Shown: positions 6,629 to 9,363 of the stretch, piece by piece
Position numbering within the stretch: position 1 is the first letter of the stretch
How the letters are laid out: each line of letters begins with the position of its first letter
NCBI GenBank assembly: GCA_030641505.1
Contig: DAOWHI010000180.1
Coordinates: forward strand, 1-9,363
Source: Gemmatimonadota bacterium
Lineage (GTDB): Bacteria > Gemmatimonadota > Gemmatimonadetes > JACCXV01 > JAHWKZ01
DNA: 9,363 nucleotides
Direction: 5' to 3'
Position numbers and translations under genes: made by a program
Notes under the pieces: generated by a model
Seen by the model: only the letters and a program-made list of their open reading frames with translations
The model's database searches: none
Told to the model about the DNA's origin: nothing

Positions 6629-6817
6629 ATGACGGAGTTTCCCGCGTGCCAAAAGTGTGGATCAGGCGTACTCATTCCACTGTCGGATTATGGCCGGGAC
6701 GGGGCAACAATCGAGTACAAAGCGTGGGTGTGCACCAACCCCGATTGCGGTTTCAATCTTCGCATCGACAACGGCGAGATCTCATTCGGCCGCACCGTAG
6801 GTCAATCGCTCAAATAG
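6629..6817 (+). CDS. Small zinc-ribbon protein of unknown function
   Basis: This small protein has 62 residues from ATG 6629 (63 from GTG 6626; both fit the tandem ribosome site). Cys pairs appear as ACQKCGSG near the N-terminus and VCTNPDCGF in the second half, a C-x2-C ... C-x4-C arrangement about 25 residues apart that should bind one zinc ion. Between them is a mixed segment (LIPLSDYGRDGATIEYKAW) that would form the ribbon strands. After the second knuckle come FNLRIDNG and a basic tail. Such ribbons often bind nucleic acid or a protein partner; nothing here says which. It lies 40 bases after the Minf_1886-family gene and 28 bases before the HAD gene, probably in the same operon. I do not recognise a named family. 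Confidence 0.8.
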   Translation: MTEFPACQKCGSGVLIPLSDYGRDGATIEYKAWVCTNPDCGFNLRIDNGEISFGRTVGQSLK

Positions 6818-6845
6818 CCATCCAGAGTGGCGGTGGATCGAGACG

Positions 6846-7556
6846 GTGATCCGCGCGATTATCTTCGATCTCGACAACACGCTGGTGGACTTCATGTCGA
6901 TGAAGCGGCTGGCGGTCGACGCCGCCATTCACGCCATGATCGATGCCGGATTACCCTTTGATGTGGAAACAGCCGAGACGGAGATCCTGTCCGTTTACGA
7001 ACGGGAGGGGATCGAGTATCAAACCGTGTTCGACGACTTTCTCGAGGCCAAGCTCGGGCACGTCGACCACAAGATCCTGGCCGCTGGTGTAGTCGCCTAC
7101 CGGCGGGCCAAGGAGGCGGCGCTCGTTCTCTATCCGCACGTCACGGTGACGCTGATGGACCTCATCAAGCTCGGGCTGGATCTGGCGGTGGTTTCCGATG
7201 CCCCGCGCAGGGAGGCGTGGCTTCGATTGTGCTCGCTCAACCTGCATCACCTGTTCGATGTCGTGGTGACGTTCGACGACACAGGGGAACGCAAGCCATC
7301 CGCGGCGCCGTTCCGGCGCGTCCTTTCGGAGCTCGGCGTCGAGCCGCACGAGGCGCTCATGGTCGGTGATTGGCCCGAACGGGACGTTGTCGGAGCCGCC
7401 AAGGTGAACATCCAGACCGTTTTCGCGCGCTACGGAGATACGTTCGGAACAGTAGACTCAGGTGCCGACTACGAGATCGACGATATTCAGGAACTGATTG
7501 GCATCGTCAGCGATTTGAACGCAGGGAGGTCGGGGGGAGCGAAGGCCAATACATGA
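6846..7556 (+). CDS. HAD-superfamily (subfamily IA) hydrolase
   Basis: The protein (236 residues) has a complete haloacid-dehalogenase catalytic set: motif I FDLDNT (nucleophile D8, general acid D10), motif II VVSDA (S117), motif III lysine K150 in ERKPSAAPF, and motif IV GDWPERD (D175, D180) for magnesium. Residues about 15-95 form a helical C1 cap. The sequence resembles TIGR02253-type HAD hydrolases (for example around AAGVVAYRRAK and LHHLFDVVVT), which are poorly characterised. A phosphatase acting on a small phosphorylated metabolite is the family expectation; the substrate is unknown. GTG at 6846 has only a weak ribosome site (GGTGGA). The stop overlaps the HIT gene start (ATGA). A nucleotide or sugar phosphate substrate would suit its neighbour but that is inference. 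Confidence 0.9.
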   Translation: MIRAIIFDLDNTLVDFMSMKRLAVDAAIHAMIDAGLPFDVETAETEILSVYEREGIEYQTVFDDFLEAKLGHVDHKILAAGVVAYRRAKEAALVLYPHVTVTLMDLIKLGLDLAVVSDAPRREAWLRLCSLNLHHLFDVVVTFDDTGERKPSAAPFRRVLSELGVEPHEALMVGDWPERDVVGAAKVNIQTVFARYGDTFGTVDSGADYEIDDIQELIGIVSDLNAGRSGGAKANT

Positions 7557-7897
7557 GCGAATGTCTGTTCTGTGGGATCGCCACCGGGGAAATCGATGCC
7601 AGCGTAGTGGCTGATGACGACCGGTGGCTGGCGTTCCGCGACATAAATCCGCAGGCGCCAACACACATACTGGTGATACCCAAGAGACATGTGGCGACCG
7701 TCAATGATTTGACGGGCGACGATGAAACTCTGGTCGGTGAGTTGGTACGCGCCGCGGCTCGGATCGCCACTGATGAGGGTATCGCTGAGGACGGTTATCG
7801 GCTGGTGCTCAATACGAACGCGGGTGCCGGACAGACGGTGTTTCATTTGCATTTGCATTTGTTGGGCGGGAGACCTCTTTCGTGGCCTCCGGGGTAG
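7553..7897 (+). CDS. HIT-family (HINT-like) nucleotide hydrolase
   Basis: This histidine-triad protein has 114 residues, the normal size for HINT-type phosphoramidases, which hydrolyse nucleoside phosphoramidates and aminoacyl-AMP. Visible are CLFCGIATGEI with C4 and C7 (zinc-binding type), DINPQAPTHILVIPKRH (conserved nucleotide-pocket region ending at H46), LNTNAGAGQTV, and the triad HLHLHLLGG (H98, H100, H102). It ends with the typical GGRPLSWPPG. ATG at 7553 overlaps the HAD stop, with GAAGG 7 bases upstream; the frame extends farther back inside the HAD gene but without family similarity. The triad is encoded by three identical CATTTG hexamers. yqeY follows after 10 bases. In many Firmicutes HIT, rpsU and yqeY are near each other; rpsU is absent here. 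Confidence 0.95.
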   Translation: MSECLFCGIATGEIDASVVADDDRWLAFRDINPQAPTHILVIPKRHVATVNDLTGDDETLVGELVRAAARIATDEGIAEDGYRLVLNTNAGAGQTVFHLHLHLLGGRPLSWPPG

Positions 7898-7907
7898 GCG
7901 AACTGAT

Positions 7908-8360
7908 ATGAGCGATAACGAACTGGCAAGGCGTCTTGCGGAGGATCAGAAGGCGGCCCTCAAAGCCGGCGACAAGATCCGCGTGGCGACATTGCGCCTA
8001 GTCTCGAGCGAGTTGACAAATAAGCGGATCGAGCTCGGTCGTGATCCCGAGGAGGACGAGATCATCGCCATATTGTCCAAGGGACAGAAGCAACGCCGCG
8101 AAGCCGAGGAACAATATCGAGAGGCGGGCCGGGAGGAATTGGCGGACAAAGAGGCGGCCGAAGCGGTGATCATCGGTGAGTATCTCCCGGAGCCGCTCGA
8201 CGATGCCTCGTTGGCACAGTTGATCGACGCGGCGATTTCGGAAACCGGTGCCGAGACGCTCAGAGACATGGGTGCAGTCATGGGACGATTGATGCCGGAG
8301 GTCCGAGGCCGCGTCGACGGCAGTGTTGTCAGCGCGCGCGTGAAGGAGCGACTCGGCTGA
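7908..8360 (+). CDS. yqeY: YqeY / GatB-like domain protein
   Basis: This 150-residue all-helical protein belongs to the YqeY family, related to the C-terminal helical domains of GatB (tRNA-dependent amidotransferase subunit B). Visible motifs are the N-terminal helices (LAEDQKAALKAGDKIRVATLRLV), ELTNKRIELGR, the charged helix KGQKQRREAEEQYREAGREE, GEYLPEPLDD, and the C-terminal DMGAVMGRLMPEVRGRVDGS. In GatB the homologous domain helps bind tRNA; the function of free-standing YqeY is not settled. ATG at 7908 starts the conserved N-terminus and has GGGGTAGG 9 bases before it; the longer frame back to 7722 runs inside the HIT gene and is not used. It is likely co-transcribed with HIT and probably mutS2. 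Confidence 0.95.
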   Translation: MSDNELARRLAEDQKAALKAGDKIRVATLRLVSSELTNKRIELGRDPEEDEIIAILSKGQKQRREAEEQYREAGREELADKEAAEAVIIGEYLPEPLDDASLAQLIDAAISETGAETLRDMGAVMGRLMPEVRGRVDGSVVSARVKERLG

Positions 8361-8405
8361 CGCCGCGCCACGGTTAGCAACCAGCCTACCATAGCGCCGT
8401 TTATC

Positions 8406-9363
8406 GTGACCGCAATTGCTGAGCCCCAGACTTTGGTCGCCCTAGAGTGGTCGGCGATCTGTGAATTGCTCGTGGAGCAGACCAACGCCGAGTCAGCGGC
8501 AGCGTCGCTGCGCGCGCTGAAGCCACTGCCCGACATCGACGCGGCACGCGACGCGTTGGCCGAGGTGGTCGAGGGGATGGACGTGATCGCCGGCGAGTCG
8601 GCACTACCAGCGCCCTACGTCGTCGATCAAGCTTCCACGGTGCGCGCTCTGGGGGTCGAAAGCGCCACGCTCGGTGGACCAGCGCTGATCTCAGCAGCGC
8701 GGACTCTCGAGGGCACCCGAAAGCTGGCCACGTTCCTCAAGCGAAACGCTGATCGCTGGCCGCGGCTGGCGACCCGTTTCGAACACGCTCCGATCGAGCC
8801 CCAGCTCGAGCGTACGATCCTCGATGCGTTCGACGGCGAGGCCAAGCTGGTCGACGAAGCCAGCCCCGATCTAAAGCGTTTCCGTCAGGGGGTGCGTCGA
8901 CTCCGAACGACGATCGTCGATCGGCTGAACGCGATGCTCGCCGGACTGCGACACATTCTCGTCGCGGCCGATAGCCAACCCACGGTACGCGACGGTCGCT
9001 ACGTGGTTCCGCTCAGGCGCGAGGCGCTATCCGAAGTGCCGGGGATCGTCCACGACGAGTCGATCTCGGGGGCGACGATCTTTGTCGAGCCGAGCGCCAT
9101 GGTCGAGTCCAACAATGCACTCCGACAAGCGGGTCTCGCGGTGCATCGCGAGGAAGAGCGGATCCTGGGGGAGCTATCCCGTGCGCTCGCCGCTCGTCGC
9201 GGTGAGCTGGAGCGCGGTGCCCGCCTCGCGCTCCACGCCGAGACGGTGCTGGCCAGGGCGCGTTACGGGTTGGCGACCAACGGTCATTCGCCCGAGTTGG
9301 GAGGCGACACGTTGGCGTTAGTCGATGCGCGGCACCCGTTGCTGATCGCCCATTTGGACGAGA
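8406..9363 (+). CDS. mutS2: MutS2 (endonuclease MutS2 / ribosome-collision ATPase), N-terminal part
   Basis: The gene is open to the right edge, 319 complete codons. The N-terminal region (TLVALEWSAICELLVEQ, LRALKP) matches the MutS2 start, followed by helical core domains. The family-specific block at 193-240 contains TVRDGRYVVPLRRE, GIVHDESISGATIFVEP and NNALR. VDARHPLL (306-313) leads towards the ATPase domain, whose Walker A lies beyond the window, as would the C-terminal Smr nuclease domain. MutS2 lacks the mismatch-binding domain of MutS. Family roles reported are suppression of recombination (H. pylori) and splitting of collided ribosomes (B. subtilis). GTG at 8406 is the first possible start after the yqeY stop and has no visible Shine-Dalgarno. 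Confidence 0.95.
   Translation, partial: MTAIAEPQTLVALEWSAICELLVEQTNAESAAASLRALKPLPDIDAARDALAEVVEGMDVIAGESALPAPYVVDQASTVRALGVESATLGGPALISAARTLEGTRKLATFLKRNADRWPRLATRFEHAPIEPQLERTILDAFDGEAKLVDEASPDLKRFRQGVRRLRTTIVDRLNAMLAGLRHILVAADSQPTVRDGRYVVPLRREALSEVPGIVHDESISGATIFVEPSAMVESNNALRQAGLAVHREEERILGELSRALAARRGELERGARLALHAETVLARARYGLATNGHSPELGGDTLALVDARHPLLIAHLDE

Noticed and set aside
6820..6838. ATCCA/TGGAT inverted repeat before the HAD gene
   Set aside because: A five-base stem with a nine-base loop and no T-run is too weak to call a terminator, and it overlaps the likely ribosome site.

Overview
The window is a dense run of bacterial protein-coding genes, all on the + strand. It is GC-rich (roughly 60% by eye), uses many GTG starts, and has very short gaps. 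Several gene junctions are 4-base stop/start overlaps (GTGA or ATGA). I see no rRNA, tRNA, CRISPR array, insertion sequence or phage gene. The host cannot be named from sequence alone. A Bacillus-type leucine dehydrogenase, MutS2, YqeY and a Minf_1886-type protein suggest an uncultured bacterium from a deep or environmental phylum, not a well-studied pathogen lineage. This is inference.

Region 1 (1-3302) is catabolic. It opens with the last 26 residues of a thiolase, whose stop overlaps the start of a 3-hydroxyacyl-CoA (3-hydroxybutyryl-CoA) dehydrogenase. An acyl-CoA dehydrogenase and a leucine-dehydrogenase-type amino acid dehydrogenase follow. Together they give a short-chain beta-oxidation set next to an enzyme that deaminates branched-chain amino acids. 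This recalls the B. subtilis mmgABC and bcd neighbourhood.

Region 2 (3312-5716) is central metabolism. It holds ribose-5-phosphate isomerase B (rpiB), serine hydroxymethyltransferase (glyA) coupled to it by a GTGA overlap, and a YigZ/IMPACT-family protein in the same frame as glyA, 27 bases after its stop.

Region 3 (5717-8360) starts with the only convincing promoter-like stretch of the window. It then runs small heat-shock protein (Hsp20), Minf_1886-family protein of unknown function, 62-residue zinc-ribbon protein, HAD-family phosphohydrolase, HIT-family nucleotide hydrolase and YqeY. Three of the joins are overlapping or nearly so.

Region 4 (8406-9363) is the N-terminal 319 residues of MutS2. 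The gene runs off the right edge before the Walker A motif of its ATPase domain.

Most genes are known families. The least understood part is the Hsp20 / Minf_1886 / zinc-ribbon unit. It sits among genes that touch protein folding, tRNA or aminoacyl-nucleotide chemistry and (MutS2) collided ribosomes. A stress or translation-quality-control neighbourhood is a reasonable hypothesis, but not one the sequence proves. I found no clear evidence of an entirely new system.
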